The translations under genes and the position numbers were made by a program. DNA of 64,000 nt, from NCBI GenBank assembly GCA_902780535.1, contig CACZFT010000003.1, positions 1 through 64,000 on the forward strand, written 5' to 3'. Under the pieces are notes generated by a model. The model had not been told where the DNA came from and did not search any database. It was given only the letters and a program-made list of their open reading frames with translations. Positions 17,795 through 26,725 of the stretch are shown piece after piece; position 1 is the first letter of the stretch, and the number at the start of each line of letters is the position of its first letter. This DNA comes from an uncultured Selenomonas sp. GTDB taxonomy: Bacteria > Bacillota > Negativicutes > Selenomonadales > Selenomonadaceae.

Positions 17795-18625
17795 TTAAGT
17801 CAGCTGATAGATGCGCTTTGCATTTTCAAAAAATACCGCATCCCAGTGCTTTTCGGGAATGATGTCTTTCGTAAATGTGATATAGTCTTCGAGATTCGCG
17901 AGCGGCCAGTCCGTGCCGAACATGAAGCGGTCGTAGCTGTCGAGATACGAAATCCAGCCCTTGAGCTGCTCGATATAATATTTCTGCTTGCGGTAGAATG
18001 CCGGGAAATCCCAGATCTTGCCTTCGAGGATGCCCGAAAGGTCCGCGGCGACATTCGGGTTCTTTTCGAGCACGGCCGCTGCATCCGTATACCACGGCTC
18101 GCCGAAATGGCACATGACGAACTGCACGTCGCGGAACTTCGTCGCGGCCTCGTCCATCACGGAGGGATGGCTGTATTTGAGGTATGCATCCCCCGAAGCC
18201 GTGAGACCCGTATGGACGGCGACAGGCTTGCCATACTCTGCGGCGAGACGGTAAAGCGGCGCAAACGCATCGTCATAAATCCAGTACTGATGATAGCCCG
18301 GATACAGCTTGATGCCGACGCATTCCTTCCGCTTCAAATGCTGCTCCACAAGCGGCAGCGCTTCCTCGCGGACAGCAGGATCGAGCCAGTCGCCCGAGCC
18401 CGGCAGCGTAAAGCGCTCGATGCCGACGCAGTAATGGAGCATCGACGGGTATGTCGTCGTTACATCCGCGACAGGACGGTTGCCCATGACGACGCCGCCG
18501 ACGATGCCAAGCCGCGCATATTCCTGGCGCAGATGCGCTTCGGTATTTTCATGCTGCGCCTTGCGCGCAATGTCGTCGAAATACGGCTCCTTGCCAAAAT
18601 GAAGATGGGCGTCGATGATACGCAT
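17795..18625 (-). CDS. Amidohydrolase-2 family metal-dependent hydrolase
   Basis: A 276-residue TIM-barrel hydrolase of the amidohydrolase-2 family (PF04909). The N-terminal IIDAHLHFG carries the HxH metal motif. GIKLYPGYHQY, VAVHTGL, FVMCHFGEPW and FGTDWPLANLEDY carry the later His and Asp ligands, and ENAKRIYQL is the typical end. The substrate is unknown; relatives decarboxylate or hydrolyse small cyclic acids. It lies two bases downstream of pepT, probably in one transcript. Confidence 0.85.
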   Translation of the reverse strand: MRIIDAHLHFGKEPYFDDIARKAQHENTEAHLRQEYARLGIVGGVVMGNRPVADVTTTYPSMLHYCVGIERFTLPGSGDWLDPAVREEALPLVEQHLKRKECVGIKLYPGYHQYWIYDDAFAPLYRLAAEYGKPVAVHTGLTASGDAYLKYSHPSVMDEAATKFRDVQFVMCHFGEPWYTDAAAVLEKNPNVAADLSGILEGKIWDFPAFYRKQKYYIEQLKGWISYLDSYDRFMFGTDWPLANLEDYITFTKDIIPEKHWDAVFFENAKRIYQLT

Positions 18626-18626
18626 G

Positions 18627-19883
18627 TTATTTTGCCTTTTTGCCAGCCAGAACCATCAGATACAGCGTCGTCTCGCCGGCCGCTTTGAGCGACGGCAGCG
18701 GCAGATACTCGTAGCGGCCATGGTAGTTGAGGCCGCCCGTGAAGAGGTTCGGGCACGGCAGGCCGCGGAACGAGAGCTGCGAGCCATCCGTGCCGCCGCG
18801 CACCGGTGAAATGACCGGCTCGATACCCGCCTCGCGCATGGCCTCTTTCGCGAGATCGACGACATACATGTTGCCGTCCTCGATCTTCTCGCGCATGTTG
18901 TAGTAAACATCATGCGGCGTGACCTCGACCGTGCCAGCGCCATAGCGCTCGTTGAAGAATGCGGCGAGCTTGTCGAGGAATGCTTTGCGCTCCTCGAACT
19001 TCGCGCGGTCATGGTCGCGCACGAGCATGTGCATCGTGCAGGTCTCGACGCCGCCCGAAATCTTGTAGACATGGAAGAAGCCTTCATAGCCTTCCGTGTA
19101 CTCCGGCTTCTCGCCAGCCGGCAGCAGATTCTGCCACTCGGCAGCAAGCGTCAGCGCATTGAGCATCTTGCCCTTCGCATCGCCCGTATGGACACTGCGG
19201 CCATGGAACGTGATGATCGGGTTCGCGGCATTGAACGTCTCATACTCGAGGCCGCCAATGGCGCCGCCATCGACCGTATACGCAAAGTCCGCGCCGAATT
19301 TTTCAACATCGAACAGCGTCGCGCTGCGGCCCGTCTCCTCGTCCGGCGTCACGCCGATGCGGATCGTGCCATGCTGGACCTCGGGATGGTTGACGAGGTA
19401 TTCCGCCGCCGTGACGATGGCCGTCAGGCCCGCCTTGTCATCCGCGCCGAGCAGCGTCAGGCCGTCCGTGACCATGATGTCCTGGCCCTTGTAGTCCAGG
19501 AGCTCCGGGAACTCGTTTGGAGAAAGAATGACATTTTCCTTCTCGTTCAGCATGATGTCCTTGCCGTCATAATCCTTGACGATGCGCGGATGCATCGGGC
19601 CGCCCGGCGCATCGGGCGCCGTGTCGAGATGCGAGATAAAGCCGACCGTCTTGCCAGCGCCGCCGTCATTCGCGGGCAGCGTTGCCATGATATAGCCATG
19701 CGCGTCGAGCGTGACATCCGAAAGGCCGATGTCCTTGAGCTCTTCGGCCAGATGCTTTGCAAACACCATCTGCCCCGGCGTCGACGGGCATTCCTTGTCA
19801 TTGTCCTCGTCCGACTGCGTGTTGTACGAAATGTAATCCTTGAAACGCTTGACCAGCGTCTCCATCGAAAGTTCGAGTTCCAT
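18627..19883 (-). CDS. pepT: Peptidase T (tripeptide aminopeptidase)
   Basis: PepT cleaves the N-terminal residue from tripeptides. It is an M20-family di-zinc enzyme: FISHLDTAPDAPG near residue 78 (His and Asp), GADDKAGLTAIV near 140, VTPDEETGRSA near 175 (catalytic Glu), YTVDGGAIG and PVRGGTDGSQLS. 418 residues, the usual length. AGGAG lies about 12 bases before the ATG. No signal peptide, so cytoplasmic. Confidence 0.96.
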   Translation of the reverse strand: MELELSMETLVKRFKDYISYNTQSDEDNDKECPSTPGQMVFAKHLAEELKDIGLSDVTLDAHGYIMATLPANDGGAGKTVGFISHLDTAPDAPGGPMHPRIVKDYDGKDIMLNEKENVILSPNEFPELLDYKGQDIMVTDGLTLLGADDKAGLTAIVTAAEYLVNHPEVQHGTIRIGVTPDEETGRSATLFDVEKFGADFAYTVDGGAIGGLEYETFNAANPIITFHGRSVHTGDAKGKMLNALTLAAEWQNLLPAGEKPEYTEGYEGFFHVYKISGGVETCTMHMLVRDHDRAKFEERKAFLDKLAAFFNERYGAGTVEVTPHDVYYNMREKIEDGNMYVVDLAKEAMREAGIEPVISPVRGGTDGSQLSFRGLPCPNLFTGGLNYHGRYEYLPLPSLKAAGETTLYLMVLAGKKAK

Positions 19884-19907
19884 GATATTGAAAATCTCCT
19901 TTTTATA

Positions 19908-20807
19908 TCACTTCGGCTCGTTGCCGGAGCGGAATGTCATCATCATTTCATGCGTGAGGCTGAAGTCATCTGTCTGGCCGACGACATCTCTGCGCGGCAC
20001 CCAGACGGCCTCGCGCAATTCGTCGCGCGCGAGCCGGATGTCCGCGCTGCCGTCCACATCGCAGTAGAACCCCGCGAGGATGTCCTGCACGTTGCCCCAG
20101 GGCTGCGATTTGTAATAGCGCAGGTTCTTGACGCGCAGGCCGACTTCTTCGTAGACTTCGCGCTCCACGCATTCTTCCAGCGTCTCGCCGATTTCCGTGA
20201 AGCCCGCAATCAGCGCATAGAACGGCATCTTGCGGTGCGCGTATTTCGTCAAAAGAATCCGGTCGCCATCAATGACCCCGGCAATGATGGCCGGAATGAG
20301 CTGCGGGTAAATGATGCGGCCGCAGCGTGGGCAGACGAGCGCGCGTTCCGTTTCCGAATGTATCGTCTCGCAGCCGCATCTGCCGCAGAAGCGGTTGTTT
20401 TCATACCAGATGGCAAGATGCATGGCTGTATACGCCGCATAAAACGCTTCGCGCGAGCCATGCCCGTCCTGCCGCAGCTGCCGGAGCTTCGCATAATGCC
20501 AGCCCGCCGGCGCCGTGACGGTACCGCGCACAAGATAGAAATCCGTATCATCGACGGAAAAGAGATATGGCATCGCCTCAGGCGAAAGCAGTGCCGAAAC
20601 GTCCCAGGCGGCCGCCGCGACGTCCGCCTCTGGCGCAACGCCTGAAAGCCCCGTCGCAAGCTCGCGATAACGCGGAAACCGCAGCGCCCCCACCTTCGGG
20701 ACAAGCAGCGCCCCATCGCGTGCGCAGACGACGAAATCTTCCCGCCCGCAGCGCTTTCCCGGCGCATACTGATTCTTCAGCCGATGCGGTGCAATATCCT
20801 GAATCAT
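19908..20807 (-). CDS. nudC: NADH pyrophosphatase NudC (Nudix hydrolase)
   Basis: NudC hydrolyses NADH, and in some bacteria removes NAD caps from RNA. The middle zinc ribbon is FCGRCGCET with CPRCGRIIYPQ. The Nudix box GFTEIGETLEECVEREVYEEVG starts near residue 190. The NudC-specific segment is SQPWGNVQDILAGF, slightly different from the usual SQPWPFPxS. 299 residues. ATG at 20807 follows GGAGG, and a promoter lies at 20843-20872. Confidence 0.92.
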   Translation of the reverse strand: MIQDIAPHRLKNQYAPGKRCGREDFVVCARDGALLVPKVGALRFPRYRELATGLSGVAPEADVAAAAWDVSALLSPEAMPYLFSVDDTDFYLVRGTVTAPAGWHYAKLRQLRQDGHGSREAFYAAYTAMHLAIWYENNRFCGRCGCETIHSETERALVCPRCGRIIYPQLIPAIIAGVIDGDRILLTKYAHRKMPFYALIAGFTEIGETLEECVEREVYEEVGLRVKNLRYYKSQPWGNVQDILAGFYCDVDGSADIRLARDELREAVWVPRRDVVGQTDDFSLTHEMMMTFRSGNEPK

Positions 20808-20842
20808 CCCAAGACCTCCGTCCGATGAAATCTCCGTCCTTC

Positions 20843-20872
20843 ATTATACCATCCTTGCGCAACCGTTTTCAA
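20843..20872 (-). promoter_or_regulatory. Promoter of nudC
   Basis: Minus strand TTGAAA (20867-20872), 18-base spacer, TATAAT (20843-20848), with a TG one base before the -10 box. Confidence 0.65.
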
Positions 20873-20909
20873 TCCCCCGCCCGCCGCGTCTGCAGCCATA
20901 TCGCGTGAT

Positions 20910-21653
20910 TCACAATTTCTGAAGGAAGGATAACGACCGCAGCGGATGGCTGAGCAGCCGCTGCAGGTAGCCGATCAGGATGGCTTCTGCGGCAAGCAGG
21001 TCTTTTGTCGCAATCGTCAGCTTTTCCCCGCTCTGCCAGTCAAAGGCCAGCGCGGCGGCGATGAATCGCCGGAGCGCCGCAGGATACGGCTGAGCGCCTC
21101 CCCCTTCCTGGGCATGACATTCCACGCAGAGCGCTCCGCCCGCAGGTTCGCTGAAAAAAGCATCCTCTGCCCCCGAAAGCAGCCTGCCGCAATGGACACA
21201 GCGCTCATAGCTGAGCTGCAAGCCTGTAAATTCCATGAGCTGATACACGCCGAGCAGAGCGACAATGCGCGGATTCCGCGTTTCGAAGGCGGAAAAGACC
21301 GCGCGCAGCAAATCGTAGACACGAGGTTCTGGCTGCTTTTCTGGCAGAAATTCGCTGACGCACTCGGCGACGAATGAGCCATAGGCCATCGCGATGATGT
21401 CCTCGCTGAGCTTTTTCGGATGGTGCTGAATGCTCGCCGTGCGCACGGTGTCGAGGCGCTGCCCCTCCGTGAGGCTCACGTCGAGCTCGTTGAAGAGCTG
21501 GAGCGCCGCCGCGAGCGCACTCTTCGGACGGCGGCTGCCGAACGCGGCCGCCCGCACGCGCCCCTTTTCCGCCGTGAAGAGCTCGACGACTTTGTCAGCA
21601 TCGCCCCAGGGATGCACGCCGATGACGAGCGCATGCGCCGGATAACGGGCCAT
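20910..21653 (-). CDS. recO: DNA repair protein RecO
   Basis: RecO works with RecF/RecR to load RecA at gaps and anneals SSB-coated DNA. The N-terminal OB-fold is VIGVHPWGDADKVVELFTAEKG. KSALAAALQLFNELDV and a helical C-terminal part with the zinc-type CVHCGRLL and CVECH pairs follow. The ATG at 21653 shares a base with the DUF502 stop (TGATG). About 247 residues, normal length. Confidence 0.94.
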   Translation of the reverse strand: MARYPAHALVIGVHPWGDADKVVELFTAEKGRVRAAAFGSRRPKSALAAALQLFNELDVSLTEGQRLDTVRTASIQHHPKKLSEDIIAMAYGSFVAECVSEFLPEKQPEPRVYDLLRAVFSAFETRNPRIVALLGVYQLMEFTGLQLSYERCVHCGRLLSGAEDAFFSEPAGGALCVECHAQEGGGAQPYPAALRRFIAAALAFDWQSGEKLTIATKDLLAAEAILIGYLQRLLSHPLRSLSFLQKL

Positions 21654-22306
21654 CAGCGACGCTCCTCCTTGCACGATTCGCGGCATTCCTTGGCGCGCTC
21701 GATGGCGGACTCGGCGTTCTCCGCTTCGAGCTTCTGCGGCATGACGGCACCGGCCGTCAGCATGTACTGGAGCGCCGACTCGCTCGAAATGTCGAGATAG
21801 ATGACATCGCTCTTTTTGACGAAAAGGTTCGTGCCCGACGTCATGTTGAGGCTCCACGGCACGAAGACGCAGACATAGTCATCGCCGAGCTTTTCTTTGA
21901 GCGCCTCCGGCACATCGGCCATGAGGAAGCCGAGCGCCTTTGACTGATGGAATGGCACGAGCACGACGCGGTCGAACATGCTGTTCGACTCGAAGACGGC
22001 CGTCGAGAGGTGTTTGACGCTGTTGTAAATGAATTTGACGACTGGAATCTTGCCGACAATCGCCTCGCCATAGCGGATGACGCGGCGCATGAACCAGTAC
22101 GACGACAGCCAGCCCGTGATGTAGATGACGGCCAGGAGCGTCAGGATGCCGAGCCCCGGAAAATAGAAAGGGAGGTGCCTACCGAGCACCCCTTCCGTGA
22201 AATTGAGTGTTTCGCTCACCACGAAGAGCGTGATGGCGATGGGAACGAGCAGGATGAGCCCGTTGATGAAGCGGCGCGTGATGCGCTGCGAAATCTTACG
22301 ATTCAT
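21653..22306 (-). CDS. DUF502 family membrane protein
   Basis: A 217-residue protein with two N-terminal membrane helices (about residues 14-32 and 48-68), separated by a short loop. A soluble domain with IPVVKFIYNSVKHL, VVLVPFHQSKALGFLMADV and VCVFVPWSLNMTSGTNLFV follows. These are the DUF502 signatures. Function unknown; relatives in plants are membrane-trafficking associated. It overlaps era by 11 bases and recO by one. Confidence 0.9.
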   Translation of the reverse strand: MNRKISQRITRRFINGLILLVPIAITLFVVSETLNFTEGVLGRHLPFYFPGLGILTLLAVIYITGWLSSYWFMRRVIRYGEAIVGKIPVVKFIYNSVKHLSTAVFESNSMFDRVVLVPFHQSKALGFLMADVPEALKEKLGDDYVCVFVPWSLNMTSGTNLFVKKSDVIYLDISSESALQYMLTAGAVMPQKLEAENAESAIERAKECRESCKEERR

Positions 22307-23222
22307 TGCCGAAGCCGAAACCTTTCAATACGCTGTCGCGGTCACGCCAGCCCTTCTTGACCTTGACCCAGAGATCGAGGTAGCAGCGGCCGCCGAGCAG
22401 CATTTCGATGTCCGTGCGCGCGAGCTTGCCGATTTCGCGAAGCATCGCGCCCTTCGCGCCAATGATGATGCCCTTCTGCGAGTCGCGCTCGACATAAATC
22501 GTCGCGCGGACATAGACGTCGCCATTGTCGCGCGTCTTCATCTCATCGACATCGACAGCGATGGCATGCGGCACCTCGTCGCGCGTGAGCTGCAACGCCT
22601 TTTCGCGCACGAGCTCGGCAACAATCAGGCGCTCCGGCTGGTCTGTCACCATGTCGTCAGGATAATACTGCGGCCCCTCGGGCAGGTATTTCTCGACTTC
22701 TTCGATCAGCGCATCGAGGTTTTCCTCCTGTTTCGCCGAAATCGGCACGACGCCGACGAACGGATACTTTTCTGCGTAGTTCGAGATGATGGGCAGCACG
22801 TCCTGCTTCTCGATGAGATCGAGCTTGTTGACGACAAGGATGACCGGCTTTGCCGTCGCCTGCAGGCGTTCGAGGATATAATACTCACCCGGCCCCATCT
22901 TTTCCGTCGCATCAACGACGAAGAAAATGGCGTCGACTTCCTTCAGCGTGCCCTCGGCCGCCTTTACCATGTACTCGCCGAGCTTGTGCTTCGGCTTGTG
23001 GATGCCCGGCGTGTCGAGGAAGACGATCTGCGCCTCGGGCCGCGTCAGGATGCAGAGAATGCGGTTGCGCGTCGTCTGAGGCTTGTCGCTCATGATGGCG
23101 ATTTTCTGCCCGATCAGGCTGTTGATCAGCGTCGACTTGCCGACATTCGGCCGCCCGATGACGGCGATAAAGCCAGACTTATGCGGCTGGTTCTGCTGGT
23201 TCTTTACGTTCTCTTTTTCCAT
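22296..23222 (-). CDS. era: GTPase Era
   Basis: Era binds 16S rRNA and helps 30S maturation. G1 GRPNVGKSTL, G3 DTPGIHKPKHKLGEYM and G4 NKLDL, then a C-terminal KH domain with KGIIIGAKGAMLREIGKLAR. 308 residues. It sits in the phoH-ybeY-era-DUF502-recO order common in Firmicutes, with a repeat-bearing gap from ybeY. Confidence 0.97.
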   Translation of the reverse strand: MEKENVKNQQNQPHKSGFIAVIGRPNVGKSTLINSLIGQKIAIMSDKPQTTRNRILCILTRPEAQIVFLDTPGIHKPKHKLGEYMVKAAEGTLKEVDAIFFVVDATEKMGPGEYYILERLQATAKPVILVVNKLDLIEKQDVLPIISNYAEKYPFVGVVPISAKQEENLDALIEEVEKYLPEGPQYYPDDMVTDQPERLIVAELVREKALQLTRDEVPHAIAVDVDEMKTRDNGDVYVRATIYVERDSQKGIIIGAKGAMLREIGKLARTDIEMLLGGRCYLDLWVKVKKGWRDRDSVLKGFGFGNES

Positions 23223-23254
23223 TCTGTCCCTGCTTTCTATTATGCAAAATTCAG

Positions 23255-23309
23255 CCTCCCTCTCAGAGGGAGGGGGACCGCGAAGCGGTGGTGGGAGTGT
23301 CGAAGGTAG
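23255..23309. repeat. Family A palindromic repeat
   Basis: CCTCCCTCTCAGAGGGAGG, then ACCGCGAAGCGGT, then GGGAGTGTCGAAGGTAG. This is the same three-part layout as the copies near 5.0 and 47.2 kb. It lies between ybeY and era. Confidence 0.75.
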
Positions 23310-23349
23310 TTCGTGAATCGTTCATCGATTGTGCAGTCGAAGATTACAC

Positions 23350-23814
23350 TTATTCTCTCGGAATCCCCAATTTCTCCATCACAAACCTCTGCTCGGCCTC
23401 CATCTCAATGCGGTCTTCTTCCTCCATGTGGTCATAACCCAACAGATGCAGCATCCCATGCACGGTCAGAAACGCAATTTCGCGCTTCACGCTATGTCCG
23501 TAGTCCGCCGCCTGCTCCTTTGCCCGCTCGACGGAAATCACGAGGTCGCCGAGCACATTGACATCCGGCCCGTCCTCGACCTCCGGCTCCTCGCTCTCAT
23601 TGAGCGCGAACGACAGCACGTCTGTCGGCCGGTCGATGCCGCGATACTCTCTGTTGAGCGTATGGATGTATTCATTGTTTGTCAGCGTCACGCTGACCTC
23701 GCCGTTCTCGACGCCATAGAGCTCGCCGACCTTCTCCGCCGCCGCGCGCACATTTTCCTCGATGTCCGTCGGAAATTCGAGTTCCTCCGGATAGTTGCTG
23801 ATCATGACGTTCAT
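23350..23814 (-). CDS. ybeY: Endoribonuclease YbeY (rRNA maturation factor)
   Basis: YbeY is a zinc endoribonuclease needed for 16S rRNA maturation. The metal motif is [16 protein letters not shown] near the C-terminus (three His). TDVLSFAL is the other conserved block. 154 residues. It overlaps phoH by ATGA. Confidence 0.96.
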   Translation of the reverse strand: MNVMISNYPEELEFPTDIEENVRAAAEKVGELYGVENGEVSVTLTNNEYIHTLNREYRGIDRPTDVLSFALNESEEPEVEDGPDVNVLGDLVISVERAKEQAADYGHSVKREIAFLTVHGMLHLLGYDHMEEEDRIEMEAEQRFVMEKLGIPRE

Positions 23815-24806
23815 GCGCGTGCCTCCCGTTCCCGTTTTCTCTTTTCCTCATACGCGCCATACGCCTTGACGATGCGCGTCACGACATCGTGGCGGATGAC
23901 ATCGAGCGGCGCAAGGCGCACGATGCCGATGCCCTCAACACCATCGAAGATCTCGCTCGCCTGCCGCAGTCCCGACGTCACGCCGCGCGGCAGATCGACC
24001 TGCCCGAGGTCGCCCGTGACCACCATCTTCGAGCCAAAACCGAGGCGCGTCAAAAACATTTTCATCTGCTTGTCCGTCGTGTTCTGCGCCTCGTCGAGAA
24101 TGATGAACGCATCTTCGAGCGTTCGGCCGCGCATATAGGCGAGCGGCGCAATCTCGATGATGCCGCGCGCCATGAATTTCTGATACATGTCAAGCCCGAG
24201 GATATCCTGCAATGCATCGTAGAGCGGCCGCAGATACGGATCGACCTTGTCCTGCAAATCGCCGGGCAGGAAGCCGAGCCGCTCCCCCGCCTCGACAGCC
24301 GGGCGCGTCAGGATGATACGCTGCACTTCCTTCGTGCGCAGCGCCGCGACCGCCATGACGACCGCGAGATACGTCTTGCCCGTGCCTGCAGGGCCGATGC
24401 CGAACGTGATGCTGTTATGACGGATCGCATCGAGATAAACGCGCTGGCCGAGCGTCTTCGGCCGCACATGACGCCCCTTTGACGTCACGAGGATCGTGTC
24501 CGAAAACAGCGTGTGGAGCGCTTCGCCTTTGCCATTCTTTTCAAGCTGGATGCCATAGCGCACCTCGTGCATCGTGATCGTCGTGCCCTGGCGGTAAAGA
24601 TACTGCAGCTCCTCAAGCACATGCGCCGCCGCCGCCACGACCTCCGGCGCGCCGAGCAATTCCAGCCGGTCACCGCGGCTCACCATCTGGCAGTCGAAAT
24701 TCTCCTGAAACACCCGCATATATTCATCGCGGCTCCCGAGCAGGCTCACGGCCTCCTTCTGATCCTCGAAGTAAATCGTCTTTTCCACAGGCTCTGCTTT
24801 CTGCAA
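23811..24806 (-). CDS. phoL: PhoH-like ATPase (PhoL)
   Basis: A cytoplasmic ATPase of the PhoH family with Walker [15 protein letters not shown] near residue 140, [19 protein letters not shown] and Walker [13 protein letters not shown], then [12 protein letters not shown]. An N-terminal KH-like region precedes the ATPase core. Its neighbour YbeY suggests a role in rRNA processing. The start is uncertain: TTG at 24806 has AAAGGTGG seven bases upstream, and GTG at 24839 is possible but would leave almost no leader after the promoter at 24860-24887. Confidence 0.93.
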   Translation of the reverse strand: MQKAEPVEKTIYFEDQKEAVSLLGSRDEYMRVFQENFDCQMVSRGDRLELLGAPEVVAAAAHVLEELQYLYRQGTTITMHEVRYGIQLEKNGKGEALHTLFSDTILVTSKGRHVRPKTLGQRVYLDAIRHNSITFGIGPAGTGKTYLAVVMAVAALRTKEVQRIILTRPAVEAGERLGFLPGDLQDKVDPYLRPLYDALQDILGLDMYQKFMARGIIEIAPLAYMRGRTLEDAFIILDEAQNTTDKQMKMFLTRLGFGSKMVVTGDLGQVDLPRGVTSGLRQASEIFDGVEGIGIVRLAPLDVIRHDVVTRIVKAYGAYEEKRKREREARA

Positions 24807-24859
24807 AGACAAGCCACCTTTCATAACCATAACATTCACGAAATCATCTCACGGTTATC

Positions 24860-24887
24860 ATTTTACAACACCGGCGTGTTTTGTCAA
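24860..24887 (-). promoter_or_regulatory. Promoter of phoL-ybeY-era operon
   Basis: Minus strand TTGACA (24882-24887, perfect), 16-base spacer, TAAAAT (24860-24865). Confidence 0.7.
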
Positions 24888-24913
24888 CGATGGCGGCGCA
24901 AAGGCACATGGAC

Positions 24914-24941
24914 AAAAAAGAAAGCGAGGCTTTCCGCCTCG
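24914..24941 (-). terminator. Terminator of the polysaccharide locus
   Basis: On the minus strand CGAGGC-GGAAA-GCCTCG is followed by CTTTCTTTTTT. It begins right after the stop of the zinc-ribbon gene. Confidence 0.85.
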
Positions 24942-24944
24942 TCT

Positions 24945-25418
24945 TCAATCGTCGTCTTTCTGCCTCGTGCTCTTTGTGTCCGCGCCTTTCCTGCCAGCTA
25001 CATCCTTCGCCCGCTGCGCCCATGCCCGGCTCTGCTGGCGGTCCGATTCCTTGTACGCCGCCTTCGCACAGTCCGGACAGTACCGCTGCCCGCCGCCCCT
25101 CACGACGAACGGCTTGCCGCAGACCTCGCAGTTCATGATGGTCTTGCCGAGCTCGACCGCCTTTCCCGCGCGCTTGCGCTCGACATAGTTCCGGTAGTTC
25201 ACATGCCGCTTCACGATGCGGCACGCTGGGCAGTACAGCGACCGCGGCGACCCGACGAACTCCTTCCCGCACAATGTGCAATGCCGCGTCACCTTCACAT
25301 TCGCCTGCATCCTCTTCTTCCGGCACGCCGGACAGAACCGCGCCGTCGGGCTCGCCACAAACTCCGCCCCGCAGTCCTCGCAGATATGCTTCATCGGACG
25401 TTTCACCACATGCGCCAT
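24945..25418 (-). CDS. Small protein with three zinc ribbons, function unknown
   Basis: About 157 residues carrying three CxxC...CxxC pairs in tandem: CEDCGAEF with FCPACRK, CTLCGKEF with YCPACR, and CEVCGKPF with YCPDC. Each can bind one zinc. A basic, polar tail follows (AYKESDRQQSRAWAQ) and ends in Asp residues. Tandem ribbons of this kind are common in nucleic-acid binding or small regulatory proteins; I do not recognise the family. It is the last gene of the polysaccharide operon, 22 bases after GT2a. ATG at 25418 has GAGGTGG upstream. Confidence 0.7.
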   Translation of the reverse strand: MAHVVKRPMKHICEDCGAEFVASPTARFCPACRKKRMQANVKVTRHCTLCGKEFVGSPRSLYCPACRIVKRHVNYRNYVERKRAGKAVELGKTIMNCEVCGKPFVVRGGGQRYCPDCAKAAYKESDRQQSRAWAQRAKDVAGRKGADTKSTRQKDDD

Positions 25419-25440
25419 AGGCGCCACCTCGCTTTCTGAT

Positions 25441-26721
25441 TCACGCTAACGCTTCCTGCAGTTCCTTCGTCAGCACAATCACGTTCCGATACCCCGCCTG
25501 CTCGAGCTGGAAGAAGATTTCCTGCTGCACCTCGGGCTTTCTCGGCGTCACGGCGATGACAACGAGGTCGTGCTCGCGGTCGGCAGATGCCTCCTGCCAT
25601 GCTTCCACGGGAACGCCAGCAACCGATGCTGGGTTTCCCGCCAGATTCTGCACGAGCAACCCCGTCACAGAAATCTCCTTCATTCCGAAGAATTGCAGCA
25701 TCCTCTTTGCGACCTTTCCCGCGCCATAGAGATAGACGTACGATGCATCCCGAAGTGTCTTGCAGAATCCCTCAGCAAGAAAGATCTTCTGTTGAGCCTC
25801 GGAAACACGCTGTACAATCCAGCCCTGCGGATCCTCTAAGAGCTTGTGATCAAAATATCTATGCTTCTTCGCCCATACCAGCTGAGAAGCTGCACGCTTC
25901 CAATATGCCAGGACATGCTCGGGAGCAATCCGCGCCTCGTTCTCCAGAATGGCCGAAAAGAAGAGCTTTGCAGCCCAGATGTGCTGGGCTTTGTCCCGTT
26001 TCTGCTCCTGCAGGAATGCCTCGATGGCATCATACTCATCGCTGATGCAGAAGACCTTGTCCTTGGAATGCACGGAGGAAGCTGCGTTGTCCATGCGGTA
26101 ATGCAGCCAGGCATCTTTCACAATGAAATACCTTTTGGCACTCGAAACCACTTCGAAGGCGAAGGATACGTCCTGATAAGAAGCTCCTGGTGTCTCATGG
26201 AACCAAATGTCATTTTCTGCGAGAAAGTCGCGTCGATAAACAGAGCTCCAGATGGTTGGCAGAGCCATAATGAGCTCTGGAGCTTCTTCCATTGGGCAGA
26301 ACACTCTATTATAAGGCTGCCCCGCACACGATTCCCAAAATGTCGAACCTTCTTGCGTCGTCGCCCAGAAATTCGAACGCACAACTTCTGCCTGCTGCAC
26401 CTCTGCAACGTCATAGAGCCGCTCAAACATCTCTGCATCGGCAAAGTCATCCGACTCGACAATGCCAATATACTTTCCCCGTGCCGCACGCAGTCCGACG
26501 TTCATTGACGCACCATACCCTGAGTTCTCTTTGTGGATGACACGGAATCTCTCATCCTGCGCTGCATACGCATCGAGAATCTCGCTGCATCCATCCGTCG
26601 ATCCGTCATCGATGCAGACGAATTCGATTCCATCAAGTGTCTGCGCTGCGAGGCTGTCGAGGCACTGCCGAAGATACTTCTTCACGTTATAGACCGGCAC
26701 GAGAACGGAAACCTTCACCAT
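25441..26721 (-). CDS. Family 2 glycosyltransferase with C-terminal Rossmann-like module (GT2a)
   Basis: 426 residues. The N-terminal GT-A domain starts VSVLVPVYNVKKYLRQC, with CIDDGSTDGCSEIL and a GIVESDDFADAEMF metal/nucleotide motif near residue 90. From about residue 335 a separate module begins YVYLYGAGKVAKRM, which looks like a dinucleotide-binding beta-alpha-beta start and recurs in other genes of this locus. It probably transfers a sugar onto the growing surface glycan; donor and acceptor are unknown. ATG at 26721 lies four bases after the capG stop with a purine-rich site before it. Confidence 0.88.
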   Translation of the reverse strand: MVKVSVLVPVYNVKKYLRQCLDSLAAQTLDGIEFVCIDDGSTDGCSEILDAYAAQDERFRVIHKENSGYGASMNVGLRAARGKYIGIVESDDFADAEMFERLYDVAEVQQAEVVRSNFWATTQEGSTFWESCAGQPYNRVFCPMEEAPELIMALPTIWSSVYRRDFLAENDIWFHETPGASYQDVSFAFEVVSSAKRYFIVKDAWLHYRMDNAASSVHSKDKVFCISDEYDAIEAFLQEQKRDKAQHIWAAKLFFSAILENEARIAPEHVLAYWKRAASQLVWAKKHRYFDHKLLEDPQGWIVQRVSEAQQKIFLAEGFCKTLRDASYVYLYGAGKVAKRMLQFFGMKEISVTGLLVQNLAGNPASVAGVPVEAWQEASADREHDLVVIAVTPRKPEVQQEIFFQLEQAGYRNVIVLTKELQEALA

Positions 26722-26725
26722 GCTC

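Noticed and set aside
18912-20645. Long plus-strand frames opposite pepT and nudC, and similar frames elsewhere
   Set aside because: They are shadows of well-conserved minus-strand genes in GC-rich DNA, with no protein-like motifs or ribosome sites.
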